Shown: positions 17,787 through 26,547 of the stretch, in pieces
Layout: every line of letters starts with the position of its first letter
Numbering within the stretch: position 1 is the first letter of the stretch
Source: Rhizobium sp. R634
Lineage (GTDB): Bacteria > Pseudomonadota > Alphaproteobacteria > Rhizobiales > Rhizobiaceae
DNA length: 64,000 nucleotides
Direction of reading: 5' to 3'
Assembly (NCBI RefSeq): GCF_002211305.1
Contig: NZ_LOKW01000028.1
Location: 1-64,000 of the forward strand
Position numbers and translations under genes: made by a program
The notes under the pieces: generated by a model
Seen by the model: the letters and a program-made list of their open reading frames with translations, nothing else
Databases searched by the model: none
Told to the model about the DNA's origin: nothing

Positions 17787-18926
17787 TTACCGGTTATCCG
17801 CCTTGAAACGCGCGAGGCGGGCCTCGATCGCCTGCTCGCGGTGCAATCGGTCGAGTTCGTCCAGCTCGGAACTATGGGCGTTTTCGGCTGATGGAACGCC
17901 TGTCAGCCGCGAGACCGCCGCGGCGGCGCGGGCAGCGCCCACGCCCGGCGTCGGTCTGCCGTGGCCGGCCAGAGCCTCTTCCGGATGCTTGACGATGCTG
18001 CGCTTGAAATCGGCAAGGCGGGCGTCGGCCTCGCGGCGCGCGGCGAGCACCGCCTGCAGAGCTTTCTGGCCCTCATCCACCTGCTCGCTGGCATCAGCCA
18101 GCGCCTTGTCGAGTGCTGCGATCTGGGATTCGAGATCGATCTGACGGGCGACGCCGGCCTTTGCGAGATCGTCGCGCCCGGAGGAGACCGCGATGCGGAT
18201 CTTCTCATCCAGCGCATTCATGTCTTCGACGATTTCGTCCTTGCGGCTCTGGATGCGGTATTCCTCGGCGCGCGCCTTGCCGAGGTCGGTGCGGGCCTCT
18301 TCTGCAGCCGCATCGATCTCGCGGATCGCCTGTTCGATCACCGCGATCTTGTTGACGCCTTCCGCTTTGTCGATCGCCGCATTGGCGATGCCCGCAATCA
18401 GGCGACCCATGCGTGAAAGAATGCCTTCATTCGTCATGTTTTCCTCCATCCGAGCGGAATTCGGCGTGACGCCGATGTTAATCTCGTAGCGATCGTGATC
18501 CGCCACAAGGTATGCGGGAAAAATACTCTCCCATCCCTTGGAATAGCCCGCGACATCAAAGGGCACGGCAACGCGTCCGTGCACCGTGGCGATGGTCAGG
18601 TCCGAGGGGCCTTTTATGGCGAAGAGCTTTTCGTCGAGCGGCAGCTGCAGCGGATCGGGGATGACGCCCCGATTGGCAGCGAAATCGCGAAGGCCGAGCG
18701 TCACCAGCCGCGCCGGCAGGCCCGTCTGCTCGCGGATGGTTTCATAGGCCAGATCATGCAGGACGACGAGATTGGCGCCCGCTTTGTCGTCGATGAGCTC
18801 GGTCAGGATGCCGGTCATCCTGCGATAGGCGGCAATCGTGTCGTCAAGCGCCTGGCGGGCCTGATCGTCAGGCGCCAGCATGTAGCGCAGCAGCGATGGA
18901 TGCGGTGTCTTGCTCGTGATTGCCAT
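17787..18926 (-). CDS. PspA/IM30-like protein with an N-terminal TnpB-like domain
   Basis: One uninterrupted frame of about 379 residues from the ATG at 18926 (MAITSKTPHP); it remains open to a TTG at 18962. Residues about 1-163 resemble the N-terminal part of TnpB/IS605 OrfB: VVLHDLAYETIREQTGLPAR, DLTIATVHGRVAVPFDVAGY, and FPAYLVADHDRYEINIGVTP. The RuvC and zinc-finger parts are absent. From MTNEGILSRMGRLIAGIANA the remaining 216 residues form the long coiled coil of PspA/IM30, close to the 222-residue length of E. coli PspA. An internal strong ribosome-binding site precedes MTNEG. PspA proteins protect the inner membrane under stress. It heads the operon with yqiJ and flotillin. Confidence 0.8.
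   Translation of the reverse strand: MAITSKTPHPSLLRYMLAPDDQARQALDDTIAAYRRMTGILTELIDDKAGANLVVLHDLAYETIREQTGLPARLVTLGLRDFAANRGVIPDPLQLPLDEKLFAIKGPSDLTIATVHGRVAVPFDVAGYSKGWESIFPAYLVADHDRYEINIGVTPNSARMEENMTNEGILSRMGRLIAGIANAAIDKAEGVNKIAVIEQAIREIDAAAEEARTDLGKARAEEYRIQSRKDEIVEDMNALDEKIRIAVSSGRDDLAKAGVARQIDLESQIAALDKALADASEQVDEGQKALQAVLAARREADARLADFKRSIVKHPEEALAGHGRPTPGVGAARAAAAVSRLTGVPSAENAHSSELDELDRLHREQAIEARLARFKADNR
18435..18447 (-). promoter_or_regulatory. Internal ribosome-binding site and start codon inside pspA
   Basis: On the minus strand GGAGG (18447-18443) lies 5 bases before an ATG at 18437-18435 that begins MTNEGILSRM. This is a better Shine-Dalgarno context than any start at the upstream end of the frame. 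Translation from here would give a 216-residue canonical PspA without the TnpB-like part. Confidence 0.7.
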
Positions 18927-18938
18927 GGATAAAAACAT

Positions 18939-18959
18939 AAAGCACCGCTTTTGTGCTTT
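18939..18959 (-). promoter_or_regulatory. Perfect 7-bp inverted repeat just before the pspA start
   Basis: AAAGCAC and GTGCTTT are separated by 7 bases and lie 13 bases before the ATG at 18926. It could be an operator or a small hairpin masking translation initiation of the long form. No Shine-Dalgarno sequence is visible between it and the ATG. Confidence 0.5.
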
Positions 18960-19074
18960 CAAGAGGCTGCGTGCGAAAAATACAACCTTTGTTGAACTTG
19001 TCGTTGGACGGAGGAGGGATCACAAGATGCGATTACAAGCAATTCGCAAAAGCAGCGTTCGACACCGTTCCGGA

Positions 19075-19698
19075 TCAGCTCCGTTCCCATCGGCCCGCCA
19101 TACGCGCCTCGCGAATACCGGCGCTGATACGGTTGATGATCGTCCATATGAGAAGGAGTGCCACCACTGCCCAAAGCCACACGGTCCACGTTGCAAAAGT
19201 GCCTCCAACCGCGACAAAGACGCCGAGCGCGCCGAAAAGCACCGCACGGTCGCTCTTGCCCAGCGGCCCGTCGTAACGCCGGCTGGCGCCGACCGTTTGA
19301 CTGAGAATGCCGGCAAATTCCGTCAGCACCGAGAGGAAAATGACAGCCATGGCCGGCATCAGGCCGTTCGGATCGATCAGTGCAAACGGCAAATACAGGG
19401 CGATATCCGAGACGACATCACCGATCTCGTTGAGATAAGCGCCCAGAATGCTCTTTTGCCCATGTTCGCGCGCGAGCATGCCGTCAATCGCATTGAGGCC
19501 CATGCGCAAGAGAAACCAGACAGGCACCATCAGGAACCACTGCGGAAGCGGAACGATGCTGAGAAAAAGGCCAAGTGCAACAGAGACGGCGGCAGCAACC
19601 GATGTCACCTGATTGGCGGTGACACCTCGCGCCGCCAGCGCGCGTACCAGAGGGCGAAGGATATTCTGAAACCGGGACTTCAATTGATAAACAGACAT
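19075..19698 (-). CDS. CDP-alcohol phosphatidyltransferase, YnbA-like
   Basis: 207 residues with about six membrane helices. The CDP-alcohol phosphotransferase signature DGMLAREHGQKSILGAYLNE, with the final Asp of GDVVSD, is present, but the third aspartate of D-G-x2-A-R-x8-G-x3-D-x3-D is Asn. It probably joins a CDP-linked lipid to an unidentified alcohol at the inner membrane. The next genes, on the other strand, resemble YnbC and YnbD; in E. coli ynbA, ynbC and ynbD are in one operon. It lies about 150 bases upstream of pspA on the same strand. Confidence 0.82.
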   Translation of the reverse strand: MSVYQLKSRFQNILRPLVRALAARGVTANQVTSVAAAVSVALGLFLSIVPLPQWFLMVPVWFLLRMGLNAIDGMLAREHGQKSILGAYLNEIGDVVSDIALYLPFALIDPNGLMPAMAVIFLSVLTEFAGILSQTVGASRRYDGPLGKSDRAVLFGALGVFVAVGGTFATWTVWLWAVVALLLIWTIINRISAGIREARMAGRWERS

Positions 19699-19897
19699 GC
19701 TACCTCAGTGGAGTTTCGTGGCATCAGAAAAATCTATCCCAGCTCCGGCGGTGCAGATCGTCGTACTTGCGGGGAGCCGATACTTCATGTCGGTTCTCGT
19801 ATAGGGCTTACATTTGCGACTAGACTTTTGCAATGAATGCAAATCAGTGTTCCGCTAATGGTTGCAACTCATCCACCGATCAGAACTGGAGAAGACC

Positions 19898-21682
19898 GTG
19901 CTGCAAACTGCCGATAGTGGGCAACCGTCATCGACGGCGAGACCGATGCATGAATCCGAATTCGTCTCGCACGATGGGACGCGACTCTTTTATCGGATGT
20001 GGCCTGCGACCGGCACTTCACCGAAGGGCGCCATCATTCTTCTCCATCGCGGCCACGAGCATAGCGGTCGGGTCGCGCATCTCGCCACTGAACTCGGTCT
20101 CGATAATTTTGCCTTATACGCCTGGGATGCGCGCGGCCACGGGCGCTCACCGGGAGAGCGCGGCTATTCGCCATCCTTCGCTGCGTCGGTGCGCGACCTC
20201 GATTGCTTCGTCCGCCATGTCAGCGAGACAAGCGGAACTGCCGTCGAAAACATCGCCGTGATTGCCCAGAGCGTCGGCGCGGTCCTCGCCACCACCTGGG
20301 TGCATGACTATGCGCCGCAAATCCGAGCGCTCGTGCTCGCCTCGCCGGCCTTCAGCGTCAAGCTCTACGTGCCTTTTGCAAGGGAAGGCATTGCGCTCTG
20401 GGAAAAACTCAAGGGGACATTCTTCGTCAATTCCTATGTCAAGGCGAGGTTTCTGACGCACGATCCGGAGCGCATCGCCTCCTTCGAGGCCGACCCGTTG
20501 ATCACCCGGCCGATCGCCTCCAACATTCTGTTGCAGCTTTATGAAGCGGCCGCCCGCGTCGTCGACGACGCCCGCGCCATCACCGTTCCGACCCAATTGC
20601 TGATCTCCGGCAGCGACTGGGTGGTGCGACATGCGCCGCAGCACCGGTTCTACGAAAACCTCGGCAGCCGCATCAAGGAGCGGCATGTGCTTCCCGGCTT
20701 CTATCACGACACACTGGGCGAGAAGGACCGCGCGATTGCGCTCGCCGAGGTCCGCCGTTTTATCGATGCGCGGTTCGCCGAGCCTCGGGCGCCTGCCGAT
20801 CTTCGCACCGCCCATGTCCAGGGCTATACCAAGGATGAGGCCGACCGGCTCGCGAGCCCTCTGGACGCCATGTCCCCGCGCGGCATCTACTGGGCCCTCA
20901 GCCGTCTCAACATCAGGCTCGGCGCGCTGGTGTCGGAAGGCATAAAAACCGGGGTCAAGACCGGTTTCGATTCCGGCTCGACGCTCGATTACGTATACGA
21001 AAACCAGCCGCGCGGGCTCGGTCCCGGCGGGCGGTTGATCGACAAGGTGTTTCTCGATGCGATCGGCTGGCGCGGCATCAGGCAGCGCAAGCTGCATTTG
21101 CAGGAGCTGATCGAGGACGGGCTGCAGCGTTTGAAAGCAGCCGGCCGCAGCACCCATGTGCTCGACATTGCGGCCGGGCATGGCCGTTACGTCCTTGATG
21201 CGATCGAGGCGGCTGCCGTGCGTCCCAATAGTGCGCGATTGCAGGATTATTCCCCCATCAATGTCGAGGCCGGCCGCACCAGCATTGCCACGCGCGGCCT
21301 CGGTGATTTCGTCAGCTTTCGCCAGCAGGATGCCTTTGACGGCGAGGGGCTGGCCGCAATCACGCCGGCTCCGGATCTCGCAATCGTCTCCGGCCTTTAC
21401 GAGCTTTTCTCCGACAATGGGATGATTGCCGCTTCGCTCGACGGGATCGCCCGCGCGATGCGGCCCGGTGGTCTGCTTGTCTACACCAACCAGCCATGGC
21501 ATCCGCAACTGGAGATGATCGCCCGCGCCCTGACCTCCCACCGCGGCGGCCAAGCATGGGTGATGCGGCGGCGGACGCAGGAAGAAATGGACCAGCTGGT
21601 CGCCGCAGCCGGTTTCCGCAAGATCGAACAGCGGATCGACCAGTGGGGCATTTTCACCGTCTCGCTGGCGGAAAGAATTTGA
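19898..21682 (+). CDS. YnbC-like alpha/beta hydrolase-methyltransferase fusion
   Basis: About 594 residues from a GTG at 19898 that has GGAGAAG 5 bases upstream; a TTG 12 codons earlier is the alternative. The N-terminal half is a monoacylglycerol-lipase-like hydrolase: AIILLHRGHEHSGR, YAWDARGHGRSPGERGYSP and VIAQSVGAVLATTW, where Ser sits in a Q-S-V-G elbow instead of G-x-S-x-G, and the late HDTLGEKD supplies His. The C-terminal third is a class I methyltransferase-like domain (VLDIAAGHGRYVLDAIEA near residue 425, ARAMRPGGLLVYTNQPWHP near 525). The fusion and length match E. coli YnbC (function unknown). Confidence 0.8.
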   Translation: MLQTADSGQPSSTARPMHESEFVSHDGTRLFYRMWPATGTSPKGAIILLHRGHEHSGRVAHLATELGLDNFALYAWDARGHGRSPGERGYSPSFAASVRDLDCFVRHVSETSGTAVENIAVIAQSVGAVLATTWVHDYAPQIRALVLASPAFSVKLYVPFAREGIALWEKLKGTFFVNSYVKARFLTHDPERIASFEADPLITRPIASNILLQLYEAAARVVDDARAITVPTQLLISGSDWVVRHAPQHRFYENLGSRIKERHVLPGFYHDTLGEKDRAIALAEVRRFIDARFAEPRAPADLRTAHVQGYTKDEADRLASPLDAMSPRGIYWALSRLNIRLGALVSEGIKTGVKTGFDSGSTLDYVYENQPRGLGPGGRLIDKVFLDAIGWRGIRQRKLHLQELIEDGLQRLKAAGRSTHVLDIAAGHGRYVLDAIEAAAVRPNSARLQDYSPINVEAGRTSIATRGLGDFVSFRQQDAFDGEGLAAITPAPDLAIVSGLYELFSDNGMIAASLDGIARAMRPGGLLVYTNQPWHPQLEMIARALTSHRGGQAWVMRRRTQEEMDQLVAAAGFRKIEQRIDQWGIFTVSLAERI

Positions 21683-21692
21683 GGGCAAGCCG

Positions 21693-23021
21693 TTGGGGCA
21701 GGCAGGTTCTACTCTTTCCCGGGCAGGGCCGGTCGCGAAGCGGGCGGCGCTCTGGCTCGTCTTCCTGGCGCCGTTCTTCTATCTGACCTATGGCGGTGCC
21801 AACTGGCTGGCATCGCAGCGCGCTCATGTGCCGAACATCGCCTTTGGATGGGAAAGCGCCATTCCGTTCCTGGCATGGACGATCATTCCATACTGGTCGA
21901 TCAACCTGTTCTATGCACTCTGCCTGTTCATCAACACGACGCCGCGCGATGTGGATATGCTCGCCAGGCGTTATCTGACGATCCAGATTATAGCGATCGC
22001 TTGCTTTATCGCGTTTCCGCTCGAAGCAACCTTCGTCCGGCCGGCCACAAGCGGTCTGCCCGGCTTCATGTTTGCCGTCCTTGGCGGTTTCGATAAACCG
22101 TTCAACCAGGCGCCGTCGCTGCATGTCGCGCTGCTGGTGGTGATCTGGGATCATCTGCGCGGCCGCTTGCCGCGCCGGGCGCGGCTTCTCTGGCACTTCT
22201 GGTGCTTTCTGATCGGCGCTTCCGTGCTGACGACGTGGCAGCATCACGTGATGGACATACCGACGGGCATGCTGCTCGGTCTGTTTGCCGCCTGGCTCTT
22301 TCCGCGCGATGCCGGTTCCCCTCTTGCGAATTTCGCTTTGAGCGGCGATCCGAAGTCGCGCCGTCTTGGACTCTGCTATCTGTGCGGTGCCGTCGCATTT
22401 CTCGGCCTCACAGCGTTCTGTACTCCTCTATCACCCGCGGCACTTCTGTTGCTCTGGCCGGCTATTGCGCTGGCGATCGTCGCCGTCGGATATTTCGGCG
22501 CCGGGCCGCAGATATTCCTGAAACGCGCCGATGGCCGGGCCGCGCTTGCCAGCCGCTGGCTGCTGGCGCCCTACCGGCTCGGCGCCATCATCAACGTTTG
22601 GCTCTGGACGCGCAAAATGCCTGCATCGGTAGTGATCGCCGATGGCGTCCATCTCGGCCGTTTTCCGCGTCGTCATGAAGCCAATCGTTTTACCACGGTG
22701 ATCGACATCACCGGAGAACTGCAGCGCCCGAGCGGCACGCTTGCGCGCTGGTGCAGTTTTCCCGCGCTCGATCTTACCGGCCTCGACAAGATCCAGGCGC
22801 GCGCCGCGGCAAATCTCATCGAAGCTGTGCGCCACCAGGGACCGGTGCTCGTCTGCTGTGCGCTCGGTTTCCAGCGCAGCGCCTGCGTCATCGCAGGCTG
22901 GCTGGTCATCAGCCGGCGTTGCGAAAATCCAGCCGAAGCGTTGCAGCTGATCGAACGCGCGGGACGGCGTGTTTATTTGCCCGCGGAAACGATCTATGCC
23001 GTGACCGAGGGCTCGCCATGA
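21693..23021 (+). CDS. YnbD-like PAP2 and dual-specificity phosphatase membrane protein
   Basis: 442 residues from a TTG at 21693. Residues about 15-310 are polytopic and contain PAP2-type motifs, PSLHVALLVVIWDH and TTWQHHVMDIPTGMLLG. The C-terminal 130 residues form a soluble phosphatase-like domain with the C-x5-R loop in VLVCCALGFQRSACVIAG; the residue before the nucleophilic Cys is Cys rather than the usual His. Two phosphatase modules in one protein suggest removal of phosphate from a lipid intermediate. It starts 10 bases after the YnbC-like gene. Confidence 0.8.
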   Translation: MGQAGSTLSRAGPVAKRAALWLVFLAPFFYLTYGGANWLASQRAHVPNIAFGWESAIPFLAWTIIPYWSINLFYALCLFINTTPRDVDMLARRYLTIQIIAIACFIAFPLEATFVRPATSGLPGFMFAVLGGFDKPFNQAPSLHVALLVVIWDHLRGRLPRRARLLWHFWCFLIGASVLTTWQHHVMDIPTGMLLGLFAAWLFPRDAGSPLANFALSGDPKSRRLGLCYLCGAVAFLGLTAFCTPLSPAALLLLWPAIALAIVAVGYFGAGPQIFLKRADGRAALASRWLLAPYRLGAIINVWLWTRKMPASVVIADGVHLGRFPRRHEANRFTTVIDITGELQRPSGTLARWCSFPALDLTGLDKIQARAAANLIEAVRHQGPVLVCCALGFQRSACVIAGWLVISRRCENPAEALQLIERAGRRVYLPAETIYAVTEGSP

Positions 23022-23458
23022 CGCAGTGGAAAACCGCGGCCTCCGCGGCGGCGCGAAATCTCGGCCGCAATGCGATGTTCTGCGGGCTGGCAGCGCTGTT
23101 GCCGCTGATCGCCGGCCCGGTCACCGCGGGATATCGGGGTTTCGCGCCGGCGCTCGGCTGGCTCCTGATGCTCGTTTTCTGCGGGATCGTGCTGGCGCTG
23201 GCGGTCCATCTCCTCTTCGACGCGCTGCTGTTTCGCCTCGCGTCGAGCCACGAGACGGAGGCCGCCGGCCTTGCCGCCGTAGACGACCTGCTGTTCCGGA
23301 TGCAGCTTCGCAAGCCTGACGGGACGGCGCGTGGCTTGGAGAAGCGGATTGCCGGATCGCGCCGCATCGTCTGGCAGCAGCGTCTTGCGCTCGTCCTCTC
23401 TCTCGTGATTTTCGCGATCCTTCAGCTCAATGCGAGCGGCGGACAGCCGCCGGGCTGA
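23018..23458 (+). CDS. Hypothetical inner-membrane protein
   Basis: 146 residues. Hydrophobic segments occur at about 20-40 (MFCGLAALLPLIAGPVTAGY), 45-70 (LGWLLMLVFCGIVLALAVHL) and at the C-terminus (RLALVLSLVIFAILQLNAS), with a charged middle. No family recognised. The ATG overlaps the stop of the YnbD-like gene by 4 bases, so it is part of the same putative lipid operon. Confidence 0.72.
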   Translation: MTQWKTAASAAARNLGRNAMFCGLAALLPLIAGPVTAGYRGFAPALGWLLMLVFCGIVLALAVHLLFDALLFRLASSHETEAAGLAAVDDLLFRMQLRKPDGTARGLEKRIAGSRRIVWQQRLALVLSLVIFAILQLNASGGQPPG

Positions 23459-23530
23459 GCAGCATGCCGTTGCGTGCGCGGCAGGGCTTGCCCGCCATTG
23501 GCGCGTTCAGGCGGTGCCGATTTCTCTGTT

Positions 23531-24673
23531 TCAGGCTTGTCTCGATATGATCGACGCGTTCACGTCGTTGATGTCGCGCTTGCCGCAGAGCGCCATGGTG
23601 ATGTCCATCTCCTTGCGGATGATGGCGAGCGCCAGCGTGACGCCCTCCTTGCCCATGGCGCCGAGCCCGTAGAGGAAAGGGCGGCCGATATAGGTGCCTT
23701 TCGCGCCGAGTGCCACGGCCTTCAGCACGTCCTGGCCGGAGCGGATGCCGCCGTCGAGATGGATTTCGATGCGATCGCCGACGGCATCGACGATCGCAGG
23801 CAGCATATTGATCGAGGAGGGGGCGCCGTCGAGCTGGCGGCCGCCATGGTTCGAGACGATGATCGCATCGGCGCCGGTGTCGGCGGCTGCCCTGGCATCC
23901 TCCGGGTCGAGAACGCCCTTGATGATCAGCGGGCCGCCCCATTGTTCCTTGATCCAGGCAACATCGGCCCAGGAGAGCCGCGGATCGAACTGTTCATGCG
24001 TCCATGCGGCGAGCGAGGTGATATTGGAGACGTTCTTGGCATGGCCGATGATATTGCCGAAGCTGCGGCGCTGCGTCTTCAGCATATCAAGGCACCAGAA
24101 GGGCCGCGTCGCCACCTGCCAGACATGTTTCGGCGTGAATCTCGGCGGCGCCGACAGGCCGTTGCGCAGGTCCTTGTGGCGCTGGCCGAGGATCTGCAGA
24201 TCGGCCGTCAGCACCAGCGCGGAGCATTTGGCGGCCTTGGCGCGGTTGATGAGGCCGAGAACGAAATCCTTGTCTCTCATCACGTAGAGCTGGAACCAGA
24301 AGGGGCGCGTCGTCACCGATGCGACGTCCTCGATCGAGCAGATGCTCATCGTCGACAGCGTGAAGGGAACGCCGAATTCTTCCGCCGCGCGCGCTGCCAG
24401 CATCTCGCCATCGGCATGCTGCATGCCCGTCATGCCGGTTGGCGCGAGAGCCACGGGCATCGACACCTTCTGGCCGATCATCGTCGTTTCCAATGTGCGG
24501 TCGGTCATATCGACCAACACCCGCTGGCGCAGCTTGATCCGGCTGAAATCGCTCTCATTCGCCCGATATGTGGATTCCGTCCAGGCGCCCGAATCCGCAT
24601 AGTCGAAAAACATCTTCGGCACGCGGCGCTGTGCGAGCTTTTTCAGATCGGCAATGGTGAGCGGAGTGGCCAT
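23531..24673 (-). CDS. lldD: FMN-dependent L-lactate dehydrogenase (alpha-hydroxy acid oxidase family)
   Basis: 380 residues from the ATG at 24673 (MATPLTIADLKKLAQRRVPK). It oxidises L-lactate to pyruvate and passes electrons to the respiratory chain. Signatures include MFFDYADSGAWTESTYR, PVALAPTGMTGMQHADGE, and the active-site block AIIVSNHGGRQLDGAPSSIN with the catalytic His, followed by the FMN-phosphate region HLDGGIRSGQDVLKAVALGA. A related 2-hydroxy acid cannot be excluded as substrate. Confidence 0.88.
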   Translation of the reverse strand: MATPLTIADLKKLAQRRVPKMFFDYADSGAWTESTYRANESDFSRIKLRQRVLVDMTDRTLETTMIGQKVSMPVALAPTGMTGMQHADGEMLAARAAEEFGVPFTLSTMSICSIEDVASVTTRPFWFQLYVMRDKDFVLGLINRAKAAKCSALVLTADLQILGQRHKDLRNGLSAPPRFTPKHVWQVATRPFWCLDMLKTQRRSFGNIIGHAKNVSNITSLAAWTHEQFDPRLSWADVAWIKEQWGGPLIIKGVLDPEDARAAADTGADAIIVSNHGGRQLDGAPSSINMLPAIVDAVGDRIEIHLDGGIRSGQDVLKAVALGAKGTYIGRPFLYGLGAMGKEGVTLALAIIRKEMDITMALCGKRDINDVNASIISRQA

Positions 24674-25044
24674 GAATGAACCTTCACATCGGAATTCGGC
24701 GATCCGGCGTAACATGGAATTCGCGGGAGAGTGAGGGGAATTCGAAGGTCTTCAACGGCGGCGATGCGGAAAAGCGATTATCCCTCCCAGCCAATATCGC
24801 GAAGGTCGCTGGCTCCATCGATGACGCACACGATATGAACGGCAGTGCTATCGCAGGAGTAAGAACAAGCCATCTTTCAACCACTGGAAGAAGCGCGTCT
24901 GCTGCCCGGATCGCCGCTGTCGCGCGTGCCTGCGCGGTTTCGCCATGATCTTTCCATCAAACCGAGTTCGGGTTTGGACGGAAGGCAAGCACGGTCAGCG
25001 CCTTTGATCGCAGACAAGCGGACCTGGCTCACGCAAATCGTGCC

Positions 25045-25372
25045 CGTGTCGCAGGCAAGTCGCCGCTCGGCGAAGCTCTCACCTATATCGCCAAATACTG
25101 GGATGGGCTCTGTGTCTTCCTGACTGACGGGCGCATTGAGATCGACAACAACACCGTCGAGAGAGCCATCAGACCGATAGCCCTGAACCGTAAGAATGCT
25201 CTCTTCGCCGGGCACGACGCCGGAGCGGAGAACTGGGCGGCCATCGCGTCCCTCATAGAGACCTGCAAAGCTCAATACTGTCGATCCGTTTGGCTACCTA
25301 GCTAGGACGCTCGCCGCCATCGTTAATGGTCACAAGCAGAGCCACATTGAAGGTCTCTTGCCGTGGAACTAC
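25045..25372 (+). pseudogene. IS66-family transposase remnant (C-terminal part, frameshifted)
   Basis: The frame reads GEALTYIAKYWDGLCVFLTD, GRIEIDNNTVERAIRPIALN and RKNALFAGHDAGAENWAAIA, the unmistakable end of the IS66 TnpC transposase, up to ETCK near 25269. One extra base near 25267-25270 shifts the frame; the next frame continues LNTVDPFGYLARTLAAIVNG and HKQSHIEGLLPWNY. The N-terminal two thirds and accessory genes are missing. The flanking 24674-25044 shows no recognisable gene. Confidence 0.85.
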
Positions 25373-25454
25373 CCCTCAATCTCCCCTTTGCAGACATTTG
25401 CTGTCGAGATACGCTTATCCGCGTCACTCTATGAGAGATAGAAAGGCGAGCCCC

Positions 25455-25733
25455 ATGACGTCGCCGATTTTCAGAATTTTGCGGCTCTTCGATGAAGCTG
25501 GTATCCGCTATATGCTCAATAGATATCGCGAGGATACGATTGATGTGCATGCCACCCTTGTAGGTGAGCGCATCGAGCTTTCTATATTTGAAGACGGCCG
25601 TGTCGAAATGTCTCGTTTCGTTGGAAACGAGGATGTCTTGGAAGGTGATCTTATCTACGAAGTCGTGGCGGCCTACGTTCAGGAAAACGCGGAATGGGAA
25701 AAGCGCGTGGGGGAACCAAATCAGGAGGCATGA
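25455..25733 (+). CDS. Hypothetical protein, 92 residues
   Basis: The ATG at 25455 follows GAAAGGCGAG; an in-frame ATG occurs 8 codons earlier. The protein begins MTSPIFRILRLFDEAGIRYM and includes GERIELSIFEDGRVEMSRFV and a C-terminal acidic helix. No family recognised; the size and strand-rich middle resemble small immunity-like proteins, which is only a guess. It follows the IS66 remnant, in sequence that looks more AT-rich than neighbouring core genes. The following 262 bases contain nothing recognisable. Confidence 0.6.
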   Translation: MTSPIFRILRLFDEAGIRYMLNRYREDTIDVHATLVGERIELSIFEDGRVEMSRFVGNEDVLEGDLIYEVVAAYVQENAEWEKRVGEPNQEA

Positions 25734-25995
25734 CCGCTGCTGCCGCGCCCGTATCGTTAGACGAACTCCCGCATCCATAAAGCATCTTGGTCAAGGCGCG
25801 ACCGGGACACCGCTTACTGTCCACCTTCATTTTCCTGACTGGGATCTTTAACGCAGCTAGTTCCGTCCGTATCGTCGATTCATGCTCGGCGGATACCTGA
25901 GTAATTGAAATGCAGCGCAATCATTTGCACTTCATTCTAGCTTTGCATCAGAGTCATCTGATTACATGATGAGGCCGTCAAGATAGGGGCGATCG

Positions 25996-26547
25996 ATGAA
26001 GTGCATCTCTGAACTTTTTATGGGATTGGCGGGAGCGACCTTGGTCGTCATTAGCGCAGTTCAACCGGCGAAAGCTAACAGTGACAATGGCGAAGACCCA
26101 TCTTGTAAAATCGTCAACTTCGCATACGCGGCAACCATGAACGCTACCCGGTCGAGCGTGACGGCTTATGCCGAGCAGGACGATGGATCTTTAGTGTTCA
26201 CTGCCGATTTGCGAACCCAGTTAGGTATTAATTATCTAAAAGATTCAACGCGAAAGCAATGGATCCGTTACCCACAGGCAAAGTGGGTTCCAGCGGACCG
26301 ATTTGGTCCAAAAATAACTGACTGTGTATTTAAAGGTGATGAAAGTCACCTGGATATCGCAGCAAAGCACTATTCAGCTATCCGTCATGAGGGAACCCAG
26401 GTCTCTAAAGTGGATTTTTGGATTACGCATGACGATGGACGAATTGCAAAAATGCGAATTGGGCCGTGGGGAGTCAAGCTTAAGTTCGGACTGGGAGTAA
26501 TTGAAATCCGGAAGTTCGATGACGAGGCATTGACCCCTCCGCTTTGA
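25996..26547 (+). CDS. Hypothetical secreted protein
   Basis: 183 residues. An N-terminal signal peptide (MGLAGATLVVISAVQPAKA, cleavage near residue 27) precedes a mature part with two cysteines (DPSCKIV and ITDCVFKG) and a beta-rich C-terminal half ending in FGLGVIEIRKFDDEALTPPL. No family recognised. Codon use is visibly more AT-rich than in the surrounding metabolic genes, consistent with acquisition together with the neighbouring transposase remnant. Confidence 0.7.
   Translation: MKCISELFMGLAGATLVVISAVQPAKANSDNGEDPSCKIVNFAYAATMNATRSSVTAYAEQDDGSLVFTADLRTQLGINYLKDSTRKQWIRYPQAKWVPADRFGPKITDCVFKGDESHLDIAAKHYSAIRHEGTQVSKVDFWITHDDGRIAKMRIGPWGVKLKFGLGVIEIRKFDDEALTPPL

Noticed and set aside
24877..25275. 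A 132-codon minus-strand frame in the islet
   Set aside because: It is antisense to the IS66 transposase remnant, which is recognisable on the plus strand.
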